This document shows positions 15,098-21,771 of a stretch of 40,988 nucleotides of DNA, in pieces; positions within the stretch are counted from its first letter, which is position 1, and every line of letters begins with the position of its first letter. A program made the position numbers and the translations under genes. A model generated the notes under the pieces. That model was not told where the DNA came from. It did not search any database and worked only from the letters and a program-made list of their open reading frames with translations. This DNA is from Christensenella sp. UBA4379 (GTDB lineage Bacteria > Bacillota > Clostridia > Christensenellales > Aristaeellaceae). The stretch spans positions 1 through 40,988 of the forward strand of contig DGRV01000065.1 of NCBI GenBank assembly GCA_002391225.1, read 5' to 3'.

Positions 15098-15335
15098 CAG
15101 GGGGATTCTTCCCCCTGATTTCAATCCGCTGCGGGTTGCGAAGGCCCGGAAAACTGTCCGGTGGACAGTTTTCACTGAGCAACGGGCCGGCAGGCCCTGG
15201 ACAATGTACGCCGCGGGATTCTGAGCGCTCGGAAAATGTGCCGGTGGCACGTTTTCAGCGAAGAACGGGCCGGAAGGCCCTGGGAAGGGGACAGAGTCCC
15301 CGTCCCAGATCCTGTTCAGTCGGAGACTGAACAGG
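15098..15335. repeat. Cluster of GC-rich hairpins with an ~82-base direct repeat
   Basis: This gap between the radical SAM stop and the precursor 2 promoter holds seven inverted repeats. They include CAGGGGGA/TCCCCCTG (15098-15117), GAAAACTGTCC-GGT-GGACAGTTTTC (15149-15173), GGGCC-GGCA-GGCCC (about 15184-15197) and GAAAATGTGCC-GGT-GGCACGTTTTC (about 15231-15255). Also present are GGGCC-GGAA-GGCCC (about 15267-15280), GGGGAC-AGA-GTCCCC (15287-15301) and CCTGTTCAGTC-GGA-GACTGAACAGG (15311-15335). The second and third hairpins recur as the fourth and fifth, about 82 bases on, with compensating base changes in the stems. The last hairpin abuts the radical SAM stop codon. No gene is seen. Confidence 0.8.
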
Positions 15336-15336
15336 A

Positions 15337-16479
15337 TTATTCTGGACAAGATGGCGCCACCACGCCCTGGCTGGCCAGATATCTCGTCCGCTTGCACAGG
15401 CCTTTGGGCTGCTTGCCCGGCTCGGCGTATTTGAGCGCGTCCGCGGCGCAGATGCCGCAGATTTCCTCATACGCGCAGCCGTCGCATTCGCTGGCCCGCG
15501 GCCAGCTTTCCGCGGCTGCGTGGATTTCCTTCCAGGCCGCCGCCAGGCCGTCGCGCAAAGGATCGCTCTTGGGACCAAGGCGGTTGCAGATTTTCATCTC
15601 GCCCTTCCAGTTAATCACGAACCCGGAACGGCCGCCGCCGCACTGAAGCCCCTGCTTTCCGCAGGTACGGCAGGGCCCTCCGGCGGGCGGAAGCTCGGTC
15701 TCCGGCCGTTTTCCCACGGCACGTCCGTGCAGTTCCTTCTGAAAGCGGAGAATCCTGGCATAGTAGGACACGTCCGGCTCACTGGCCACATTCTGCCGCC
15801 ACGGCTCGTCCGGCGGGTCGAACAGGGAGGTATTGATAAAACAATTGTCCGTAATGCTTTTTGCCAGGCGGATCGTGTCAAAGACATCCTCTCCCAACGC
15901 CTGGTTCGGTGTGATGGTGATGAGCAGGGGCAGGCCCTCCTCCCGGATCCGCCGAAGATGATTCACCACGGTCTGAAACACCCGGCGGCCGGTCACGCGC
16001 TCATAGGTCTCCTCGCTGTTGCCGTACAGGGTAATCTGCAGCTGCGCCGGCGGATGCTCCTTAAAAAAGGAGAGCTTTTCTTCGTCCAGCAGGACGCCGT
16101 TGGTCAGCACGTTCACCTGGCAGCCCAGGCTGTGCAGATAGAGATAGAGCCTTTCAAAATCCGGATGCAGGAGACATTCCCCGCCGGTCAGCGTGGCCTG
16201 GAACATGCCCGCCTCCACCGCCTGGCGGAACAGGTCCTCCCACTGGTCCGCGGTAAGCAGCAGCCTCTCCCCCATCTGCCCGGGCGTCAGATGCACGTAG
16301 CACATCCCGCAGTTCAGGTTGCATAACGGCAGCAGCTCAAACTGGCCGTCGATGGGGATGCCGTACTTTCTGGCCTTTGCTTCCATATAATCGGCAAACC
16401 GGTTGAAGGAATTCTTTTTTGCCCCGCTTTCCCGGCGGAGCATTTCGAGATACTCAGAACCGCTGTTTTTTTCAGACAT
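15337..16479 (-). CDS. Radical SAM/SPASM peptide maturase
   Basis: The 380-residue enzyme carries the radical SAM cluster in LLPLCNLNCGMCYVHL (Cys53, Cys57, Cys60), the SAM-binding LTGGECLLHPDFE, and a C-terminal SPASM region for extra Fe-S clusters. SPASM cysteines are seen in GPCRTCGKQGLQCGGG, MKICNRLG, SECDGCAYEEICGICAADAL and GLCKRTRYL. SPASM proteins next to PqqD-like proteins and small Gly/Cys-rich genes usually modify RiPP precursors, forming thioether, C-C or related links. That role is inferred here from the two precursors 0.4-1 kb downstream. The start codon overlaps the ROK kinase stop by eight bases, so the two genes are translationally coupled. A strong hairpin follows the stop at once. 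Confidence 0.88.
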   Translation of the reverse strand: MSEKNSGSEYLEMLRRESGAKKNSFNRFADYMEAKARKYGIPIDGQFELLPLCNLNCGMCYVHLTPGQMGERLLLTADQWEDLFRQAVEAGMFQATLTGGECLLHPDFERLYLYLHSLGCQVNVLTNGVLLDEEKLSFFKEHPPAQLQITLYGNSEETYERVTGRRVFQTVVNHLRRIREEGLPLLITITPNQALGEDVFDTIRLAKSITDNCFINTSLFDPPDEPWRQNVASEPDVSYYARILRFQKELHGRAVGKRPETELPPAGGPCRTCGKQGLQCGGGRSGFVINWKGEMKICNRLGPKSDPLRDGLAAAWKEIHAAAESWPRASECDGCAYEEICGICAADALKYAEPGKQPKGLCKRTRYLASQGVVAPSCPE

Positions 16480-17359
16480 GGGATGCCTCCGCCTGCCTGG
16501 CCAGCAGCCACGCCCCCAGGATGCCGCTCTGATCTCCCAGGCCCGTGGGAACGATATAGTCCATCAGCCCCGCTTCCACAGCGGGGACGGGAATGTAGCC
16601 GTTCAGCAGACGGACCGTCTTTTCCCGGATCATCGGGAACAGGAAGCTCTGGTGCATGACGCCGCCGCCCAGGATGATCTTTTTCGGGGAAAAGGCCAGC
16701 ATCGCATCCGCACAGACCTGCGCTAAATAAGACGCCTCCAGCGCCCAGGCCGGATGATCCTCCGGCAGGTCCCGGGCGGATACGCCCCAGCGCTTTTCGA
16801 TCGCCGGGCCGCTGGCCAGGCCCTCGGCGCAGTGCGGGTGGTAGGGGCAGAAGCCCGCCGGAGCGGGATCGTCCGGTTCGGGGGTCAGGAGCAGATGGCC
16901 GATTTCCGGGTGCATGAGGCCGTGCACCGGCTCCCCGCCCACGATCAGGCCGCCGCCAATGCCGGTGCCCACCGTCAGGTACAGACAGCTGGACAGCCCC
17001 CGGGCCGCGCCGAGTTTCGCCTCCGCCAGGGCCGCCCCGTTGACGTCCGTGTCCAGCGCAACGGGGATGGAAAGGGCCTGCTCAAACGCCCGGAGGATCG
17101 GGTAGCCCCGCCAGGCCAGCTTGGGCGTCCTGGTGATGCTGCCATAGGTCGGAGAGGCCGGGTTCAGGTCCAGCGGGCCAAAGCATCCAACGCCCAGGGC
17201 CGCCAAATGTTCCCCGATGAAAAAAGAGAGCATTTCCGGCATGGTCTCTTCGGGGGTCCGGGTCGGAATCACCTTCCGCTGAAGCTCCGTTCCCTCCCCG
17301 TCCATCACGGCCAGCACCATCTTGGTGCCGCCCGCTTCCAGCGCGCCGTATTTCTTCAT
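16472..17359 (-). CDS. ROK family sugar kinase, fructokinase-like
   Basis: This 295-residue cytosolic kinase of the ROK superfamily is expected to phosphorylate fructose or a similar hexose with ATP. The ATP site EAGGTKMVLAV is at the N-terminus. DVNGAALAEAKLGAA and LTVGTGIGGGLIVGGEPVHG follow. The zinc-site region reads HPEIGHLLL then CPYHPHCAEGLASGPAIEKR, the form typical of the fructokinase branch (His and Cys ligands) rather than the CxCGxxGC form of NagC-type members. AGGAGG lies before the ATG. The end overlaps the radical SAM gene (shared ATGTCTGA), so both are made from one mRNA. The link to peptide maturation is unclear and may be accidental. Confidence 0.87.
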   Translation of the reverse strand: MKKYGALEAGGTKMVLAVMDGEGTELQRKVIPTRTPEETMPEMLSFFIGEHLAALGVGCFGPLDLNPASPTYGSITRTPKLAWRGYPILRAFEQALSIPVALDTDVNGAALAEAKLGAARGLSSCLYLTVGTGIGGGLIVGGEPVHGLMHPEIGHLLLTPEPDDPAPAGFCPYHPHCAEGLASGPAIEKRWGVSARDLPEDHPAWALEASYLAQVCADAMLAFSPKKIILGGGVMHQSFLFPMIREKTVRLLNGYIPVPAVEAGLMDYIVPTGLGDQSGILGAWLLARQAEASHV

Positions 17360-17408
17360 ACAAATCCTCCTAATACCGCAAAGAATTTACAATTTTTTAC
17401 CCACCCAC

Positions 17409-17437
17409 TTGCAGGAATCCGAAAAAACATGTAGAAT
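17409..17437 (+). promoter_or_regulatory. Promoter of the HU gene
   Basis: TTGCAG (17409-17414) and TAGAAT (17432-17437) are 17 bases apart, about 85 bases before the HU start codon. Confidence 0.55.
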
Positions 17438-17523
17438 AAGAATGCGCGTATTTTTTCCCAAGCCCAACACGACGTTCAAAAATAAGTTCATGCCACATCA
17501 ATCTGTTATGGAGGAAAAAGATT

Positions 17524-17799
17524 ATGACAAAGAAGGAAATGATCCACGCTCTGAGCAAAAAGACCGGCATGTCCCTGAAGGAAGCCGAAAACGCCTTCAC
17601 CGCCGTGGTCGATCTCATTACGGAAGAGATCGTCGAAAAGGAGGAAGCCGCCGTCAGCGGACTGGGCACCTTCATGATCCGCAGCCGCAGCTCCCGCAAG
17701 GGCCGCAATTTCCAGACCGGCACGTCCGTGCAGATCCCTTCCAGCAAGTCCGTGGGCTTCCGCGCCGGCAAGAACCTGAAAGAAGCCGTCAACAAGTAA
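17524..17799 (+). CDS. hup: HU-family nucleoid DNA-binding protein
   Basis: This 91-residue histone-like protein binds and bends DNA as a dimer. It begins MTKKEMIHALSKKTGMSLKE, followed by AENAFTAVVDLITEEI, the turn SGLGTFMIRSRSSRKGRN and the C-terminal helix FRAGKNLKEAVNK. In the usual motif the arm reads GRNPQTG and IPASK. Here it is GRNFQTGTSVQIPSSKSVGF, so the usual proline at the arm tip is replaced by Phe-Gln, which may weaken DNA bending. GGAGG precedes the ATG. It is transcribed alone and followed by a terminator, opposite to the ROK gene. Confidence 0.93.
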   Translation: MTKKEMIHALSKKTGMSLKEAENAFTAVVDLITEEIVEKEEAAVSGLGTFMIRSRSSRKGRNFQTGTSVQIPSSKSVGFRAGKNLKEAVNK

Positions 17800-17823
17800 G
17801 AATACTGAACAACCTCTTTTTAG

Positions 17824-17860
17824 GGGCTGATGCAGACGCTGCGCTGCACGGCTCTTTTTT
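17824..17860 (+). terminator. Terminator after HU
   Basis: GGGCTG-A-TGCAG pairs with CTGCA-CGGCTC (two wobble pairs, one bulged A), followed by six T. It lies 25 bases after the HU stop and overlaps the end of the convergent exonuclease gene. Confidence 0.65.
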
Positions 17861-18617
17861 ATTCGGTCCTGATCACCAGCTCGACCGGGCAGTGGTCCGA
17901 GCCGAAGATGTCCGTATGAATGTCCGCCGAGACGATCCGGTCCTTCCAGTCGTCCGAGACGATGAAATAGTCGATCCGCCATCCGGCGTTGTGCTCCCGG
18001 GCGCGGAAGCGGTAGCTCCACCAGGAATAGACCTGGGCGGTGTCCGGGTGCAGATAGCGGAAGCTGTCCACGTAGCCATGGGAGAGCAGGGTGGTCATCT
18101 TCCCCCGCTCCTCGTCGGTAAAGCCGGAATTGCCGCGGTTGGCCGCCGCGTTCTTGATGTCGATCTCCTCATGGGCGACATTTAAGTCGCCGCAGAAGAT
18201 CAGCGGCTTGACCGCCCGGAGCCGGTCGATATAGGCGAGGAAGGCGTCCTCCCAGGCTAGGCGGAAGGGCAGGCGCTTGAGCCCGTCCTGGCTGTTGGGG
18301 GTGTAGACCGTGAGCAGGGTAAACTTCCCCATGTCCAGGGTGATGACCCGACCCTCGTGGTCGAACTCATCCACCCCGATGCCGTAGGAAACGGAGAGAG
18401 GCTCCTGCTTGGTAAAGATCGCCGTGCCCGAATAGCCCTTCTTTTCCGCCGAGTTCCAGAACTGGTGATAACCCGGCAGGGCAACCTCCAACTGGCCTGG
18501 CTGCATCTTGGTTTCCTGCAGACAGAAAGCGTCCGCGTCCATCTGGCGGAACACTTCCTCAAACCCCTTGCCCCAGCAGGCCCTCAGACCATTGACATTC
18601 CAGGAAACCAGCTTCAT
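17859..18617 (-). CDS. xthA: Exodeoxyribonuclease III / AP endonuclease
   Basis: This 252-residue base-excision repair enzyme cleaves DNA at abasic sites and has 3'-5' exonuclease activity. All motifs of the exonuclease-endonuclease-phosphatase family are present: MKLVSWNVNGLRACWGKGF, FCLQETKMQPGQ (metal-binding Glu), LLTVYTPNSQ, FCGDLNVAHEEIDI (catalytic Asp, Asn), GWRIDYFIVSDDW and FGSDHCPVELVI (general-base His). Start at 18617 is set by GGGAGG nine bases upstream; a longer frame exists but lacks a ribosome site. It is a single gene downstream of the rny terminator and convergent with HU. Confidence 0.95.
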   Translation of the reverse strand: MKLVSWNVNGLRACWGKGFEEVFRQMDADAFCLQETKMQPGQLEVALPGYHQFWNSAEKKGYSGTAIFTKQEPLSVSYGIGVDEFDHEGRVITLDMGKFTLLTVYTPNSQDGLKRLPFRLAWEDAFLAYIDRLRAVKPLIFCGDLNVAHEEIDIKNAAANRGNSGFTDEERGKMTTLLSHGYVDSFRYLHPDTAQVYSWWSYRFRAREHNAGWRIDYFIVSDDWKDRIVSADIHTDIFGSDHCPVELVIRTE

Positions 18618-18688
18618 GACGTTTTCCTCCCAAGCGGTTGATAAATCTTCTCGATTATGATAACACAAACCAACTCTCATGAAAAGCA

Positions 18689-18725
18689 CAAAAAACAGGC
18701 AGCCGGGCTTTGACCTGGCCGCCTG
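18689..18725 (-). terminator. Terminator after rny
   Basis: CAGGCGGCC and GGCTGCCTG pair (one G-T wobble) around a 12-base loop, followed on the minus strand by six T. It starts 12 bases after the rny stop. Confidence 0.85.
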
Positions 18726-18737
18726 AAAATTTTTTAT

Positions 18738-20279
18738 TTATTTCGCGTATTCCGTGCTGCGGGTTTCGCGGATGACGTTGACGCGGATCTGGCCGGGGTA
18801 CTCCAGCTCCTTCTCGATCCGCTTGGCGACCTCCTTGGCCAGCACCTGGGTGCCCTCGTCGGAAACGTCCTCGGGCTTGACCATGATGCGGACCTCGCGG
18901 CCGGACTGGATGGCGAAGCACTTTTCGACGCCGTTGAAGGACTTGGCGATCTCCTCCAGCTTTTCGAGGCGCTTGATGTAGTTCTCCAGCGACTCGCGGC
19001 GGGCGCCGGGCCGGGCCGCGCTGATGGCGTCGGCCGCCTGTACCAGCACGGCTTCCACCGTCTGCGGCTCCACGTCGTTGTGGTGGGCCAGGATGCAGTG
19101 GATGACCGCCGGGCTCTCGTGGTACTTGCGGGCCAGTTCTCCGCCGATGGACACGTGGGTGCCCTCCTGCTCATGGTCGACGGATTTGCCGATGTCATGC
19201 AGCAGGCCGGCGCGCTTGGCCAGTTGAACGTCCGCCCCCAGCTCCGCGGCCATCATGCCGCATAGGTGGCTGACTTCGATGGAATGCTTGAGCACATTCT
19301 GGCCGTAGCTGGTGCGGTAGCGAAGACGGCCCAGCAGCTTGACCAGTTCGGGGTGGATACCATGCTGACCGGTCTCGAACACGGCCTGCTCGCCGGCCTC
19401 CCGGATCTGGTTCTCCACCTCCTTGCGGGCCTTTTCCACGCACTCTTCGATGCGGGCGGGATGGATTCTCCCGTCCATGATCAGTTTCTCGATGGCTAAT
19501 TTCGCAATTTCCCTGCGAACCGGGTCGAAAGCGGATACGATGACCGCCTCCGGAGTATCGTCGATGATCAGGTCCACGCCCGTCGCCGTTTCCAGCGCCC
19601 GGATGTTCCTGCCCTCGCGGCCGATGATGCGGCCCTTCATGTCGTCGTTGGGCAGGTTGATCACCGATACGGTGGTTTCCGCCACGTGGTCTGCCGCGCA
19701 GCGCTGAATCGCCAGGGCGATGATGTTGCGGGCCTTCTTTTCGCCTTCTTCCTTGGCCTTGGCCTCGATGTCCCGGACCATGGCGGCGGCGTCATGATAG
19801 GCGTCCTTCTGCACGCGGTCGATGACATTCTGCCGCGCTTCGTCCTGCGTCATGGCGGCGATGCGCTCCAGCTCGCTGACCTGCTTGGCCTTGAGGGCTT
19901 CCGCTTCGGCTTCCAGAGCGGCCACGTTGTCCTGCCGCTTCTGCAGCTGCTTTTCCTTCTGGTCCAGGCTGTCCATCTTCTTGTCCAGCTGCTCTTCGCG
20001 CTGCTGCGCGCGGTGCTCGGAGCGCTGAATATCCGCCCGGCGGGCGTTGATTTCCTTGTCCAGCTCGGACTTCTGGCGAAGTACTTCTTCCTTGGCTTCC
20101 AGAATCATTTCCTTTTTCTTTTCATCCGCCTTGCGGGTGGTATCATCCAGAAGCTTTTTGGCATATTCTTCCGTCCGGCCGATCTTGCTTTCGATCATGC
20201 TCTTGTTGTAGCGATAGCCCGCAAAAGCGCCGATCAGCAGAGCGGCCAGGGCAATGACTGCCGTAATCAACCAATTCAA
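18738..20279 (-). CDS. rny: Ribonuclease Y
   Basis: This membrane-anchored endoribonuclease starts bulk mRNA decay in Firmicutes. The 513-residue protein has an N-terminal membrane helix (about 2-22), a long Lys/Glu-rich coiled coil (about 25-190) and a KH domain with MKGRIIGREGRNIRALE. The HD domain contains KRAGLLHDIGKSVDHEQEGT (metal-binding His-Asp), and a typical C-terminal region ends near VNVIRETRSTEYAK. The start codon is TTG at 20277-20279, supported by GGAGG eight bases upstream and by the canonical N-terminus. It lies downstream of a terminator that ends a candidate RNA gene, so it needs its own promoter in the 20280-20345 interval; none is obvious there. Confidence 0.96.
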   Translation of the reverse strand: MNWLITAVIALAALLIGAFAGYRYNKSMIESKIGRTEEYAKKLLDDTTRKADEKKKEMILEAKEEVLRQKSELDKEINARRADIQRSEHRAQQREEQLDKKMDSLDQKEKQLQKRQDNVAALEAEAEALKAKQVSELERIAAMTQDEARQNVIDRVQKDAYHDAAAMVRDIEAKAKEEGEKKARNIIALAIQRCAADHVAETTVSVINLPNDDMKGRIIGREGRNIRALETATGVDLIIDDTPEAVIVSAFDPVRREIAKLAIEKLIMDGRIHPARIEECVEKARKEVENQIREAGEQAVFETGQHGIHPELVKLLGRLRYRTSYGQNVLKHSIEVSHLCGMMAAELGADVQLAKRAGLLHDIGKSVDHEQEGTHVSIGGELARKYHESPAVIHCILAHHNDVEPQTVEAVLVQAADAISAARPGARRESLENYIKRLEKLEEIAKSFNGVEKCFAIQSGREVRIMVKPEDVSDEGTQVLAKEVAKRIEKELEYPGQIRVNVIRETRSTEYAK

Positions 20280-20345
20280 ACCGATTGCCTCCTTTCTCTG
20301 TTTTTTTCTTCATCTGTCCGATTGCGTTACCAAGCGCCGGCATAC

Positions 20346-20372
20346 AAAAAAACCGTATGGCTTCCATACGGT
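20346..20372 (-). terminator. Terminator of the candidate RNA upstream of rny
   Basis: A perfect 9-bp stem ACCGTATGG / CCATACGGT with a 3-base loop is followed on the minus strand by seven T. No protein gene ends near it; the RluA gene already has its own terminator at 20675-20702. Confidence 0.85.
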
Positions 20373-20593
20373 GAACTGTCTGATTTGATACCGCCGTCCG
20401 TCAAATGTCCATCATTTAAAATGGATATGCCAATTCCCGGACAAGACGCTGAGGCCGTTATTCGGAACGTACTGACACACAGGATTCTCCTTGATCCTCT
20501 ATATGAAACGGCTGACGCCGACAGTACAGAACTGGAACGATTGTATCAGATAAAACAGTCATCACGGACAATCAAGCCCGCAGGATGCCGGAC
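20346..20593 (-). ncRNA. Candidate structured small RNA (~250 nt), family not identified
   Basis: Between the RluA terminator and rny lies a stretch without a convincing protein gene, but with a strong promoter (20600-20628) and a strong terminator (20346-20372) in the same direction. The predicted transcript can fold on itself: CTGTTTTATCTGATAC near its 5' part pairs in about 14 of 16 positions with GTATCAAATCAGACAG near 20380-20395. Inside are AGGAT/ATCCT (loop holding AAGGAG) and GTCCG/CGGAC stems. Long closing stems around an internal region recall 6S RNA, but I cannot confirm it. Alternatively it encodes a ~22-residue peptide from a GTG after AAGGAG. Confidence 0.45.
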
Positions 20594-20599
20594 ACAATC

Positions 20600-20628
20600 A
20601 TTTTAGTGATTTTTCCCCGTTCTGTCAA
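20600..20628 (-). promoter_or_regulatory. Promoter of the candidate RNA
   Basis: TTGACA (20623-20628) and TAAAAT (20600-20605) are 17 bases apart on the minus strand, pointing towards the structured region and its terminator. Confidence 0.7.
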
Positions 20629-20674
20629 GGGAATAAGTTCGTATTTCCGAAACAATTTTTAAACAATCTTTAAA

Positions 20675-20702
20675 AATTGCCGGGATGTCTGCCCCGGCAA
20701 AG
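20675..20702 (-). terminator. Terminator after the RluA-family gene
   Basis: TTGCCGGG and CCCGGCAA pair around an 8-base loop, followed by TTTTTAAA on the minus strand. It begins within a few bases of the stop codon. Confidence 0.85.
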
Positions 20703-20703
20703 C

Positions 20704-21558
20704 TCATTCACCCAGCAGACGCCGAAGCTCCGGCGGGAGGGGGCTTTCAAACGCCAGCCTTTCCCCCGTAACCGGATGAATGAAGGACAGATTCGCGCTG
20801 TGGAGGGCAAAGCGGCCCGGCAGCTCCGTCTCCTGCGTTCCGTACAGATAATCGCCCGTAATCGGGTGGCCCATGGCGCCTAAGTGGACGCGGATCTGAT
20901 GCGTCCGCCCCGTTTCCAGGGTCAGACGGACCAGGGTCCGGCCGGAGGCGGAAGAAAGGGTTTCAAAATGGGTGACGCAGGGCTTGCCGTCCGGGCTTAT
21001 CACCCGGCGGACGGACTGCCCTTCTTCTTTCCGGATGGGCAGGTCGATCACGCCCTGGCCGCTCCATTCCCCCTGGGTAACGGCCAGATAGCGGCGGACA
21101 AAGCGGTCCGTGTGCAGGAGCTTTTGCAGCTTCTGCTGGGCATGGGCGTTTCTGGCGCAGACCATCAGGCCGCTGGTACCCTTGTCCAGGCGGTTGACCG
21201 GACGGAAGGCCTCCCCATTTCGGGACAACAGCTCCTCCACGGTCGGCCCGGGCTTTCCGGGCGAGCGCATGGTGGACAAAGGGGCAGGCTTCGACAGGAC
21301 GATCACGTCCTGATCCACATAGACCACCGGCAGTCCGCTTTCCTGGATAAGCACCGGAGCCTCTTCGATCAGGACGGAAAGAACCTGCCCGGCCCGGGCC
21401 CGCATATCCGCGTGGGCCGGTACCCCGTCCAGCAGGACGCCGTTTTCCTGCTTGAGCCTGGCATACTCATGATGGGAGACGCCCGCCAGGCTTTGGACCA
21501 GGCGGCCCACCCGCCGGCCTTCATGCTCCGGCCCCAGCGTAAAATTCAGCCGTCTCAT
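20704..21558 (-). CDS. RluA-family RNA pseudouridine synthase
   Basis: This 284-residue enzyme converts uridine to pseudouridine in rRNA or tRNA. An N-terminal S4-like part (about 1-65, RRVGRLVQSLAGVSHHEYAR) is followed by the catalytic domain with RPVNRLDKGTSGLMVCARN (catalytic Asp in the RLD motif). LETGRTHQIRVHLGAMGHPI and GDYLYGTQ follow further on. The target base is not determined (the RluD/RluA/YhcT group). The start lies five bases after the stop of a 34-codon membrane ORF, whose end supplies part of the ribosome site (GAGGAAA), so the two are coupled. A terminator follows at once. Confidence 0.92.
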   Translation of the reverse strand: MRRLNFTLGPEHEGRRVGRLVQSLAGVSHHEYARLKQENGVLLDGVPAHADMRARAGQVLSVLIEEAPVLIQESGLPVVYVDQDVIVLSKPAPLSTMRSPGKPGPTVEELLSRNGEAFRPVNRLDKGTSGLMVCARNAHAQQKLQKLLHTDRFVRRYLAVTQGEWSGQGVIDLPIRKEEGQSVRRVISPDGKPCVTHFETLSSASGRTLVRLTLETGRTHQIRVHLGAMGHPITGDYLYGTQETELPGRFALHSANLSFIHPVTGERLAFESPLPPELRRLLGE

Positions 21559-21563
21559 TTTCC

Positions 21564-21668
21564 TCAGCGCATCACGGAAATCAGGAACACCAGTGAAGCC
21601 GCCAGCACCGCAACCGCCACCAGCAGCATCAGGATCGAAGGCACAGACCAGGGTCTTTGACGGTTCAT
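21564..21668 (-). CDS. Small single-pass membrane protein (34 residues), hypothetical
   Basis: A 34-codon frame begins MNRQRPWSVPSILMLLVAVA and continues VLAASLVFLISVMR. It has a short basic N-terminus and one predicted membrane helix of about 20 residues. It ends five bases before the start of the pseudouridine synthase gene. A purine-rich GGAAAGGA lies somewhat far upstream (about 11 bases). Position, composition and coupling suggest a real small gene, but I do not recognise a family and no function is proposed. It could be only a leader frame that aids translation of the next gene. Confidence 0.5.
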   Translation of the reverse strand: MNRQRPWSVPSILMLLVAVAVLAASLVFLISVMR

Positions 21669-21713
21669 AGGCTGAATGATCCTTTCCTCAAAATGATCCT
21701 TATGTGGAAAGCG

Positions 21714-21741
21714 TGGGAGGGGGAAATGTTTCCCCCTCCCA
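21714..21741 (-). terminator. Long perfect hairpin after hom, possible terminator
   Basis: A 13-bp perfect inverted repeat TGGGAGGGGGAAA / TTTCCCCCTCCCA with a 2-base centre lies 30 bases after the hom stop. The T-tract is poor (CGCTTTCC), so termination may be inefficient and allow read-through into the small membrane ORF and the RluA gene. Confidence 0.5.
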
Positions 21742-21771
21742 GAATCGATCCGGCCCTTGGCTGGACCGCTG

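Noticed and set aside
20421..20606. A 61-codon plus-strand frame within the candidate RNA region
   Set aside because: No ribosome site, poor match to local codon choice, and the opposite strand carries a strong promoter and terminator. Kept only as an alternative to be checked.
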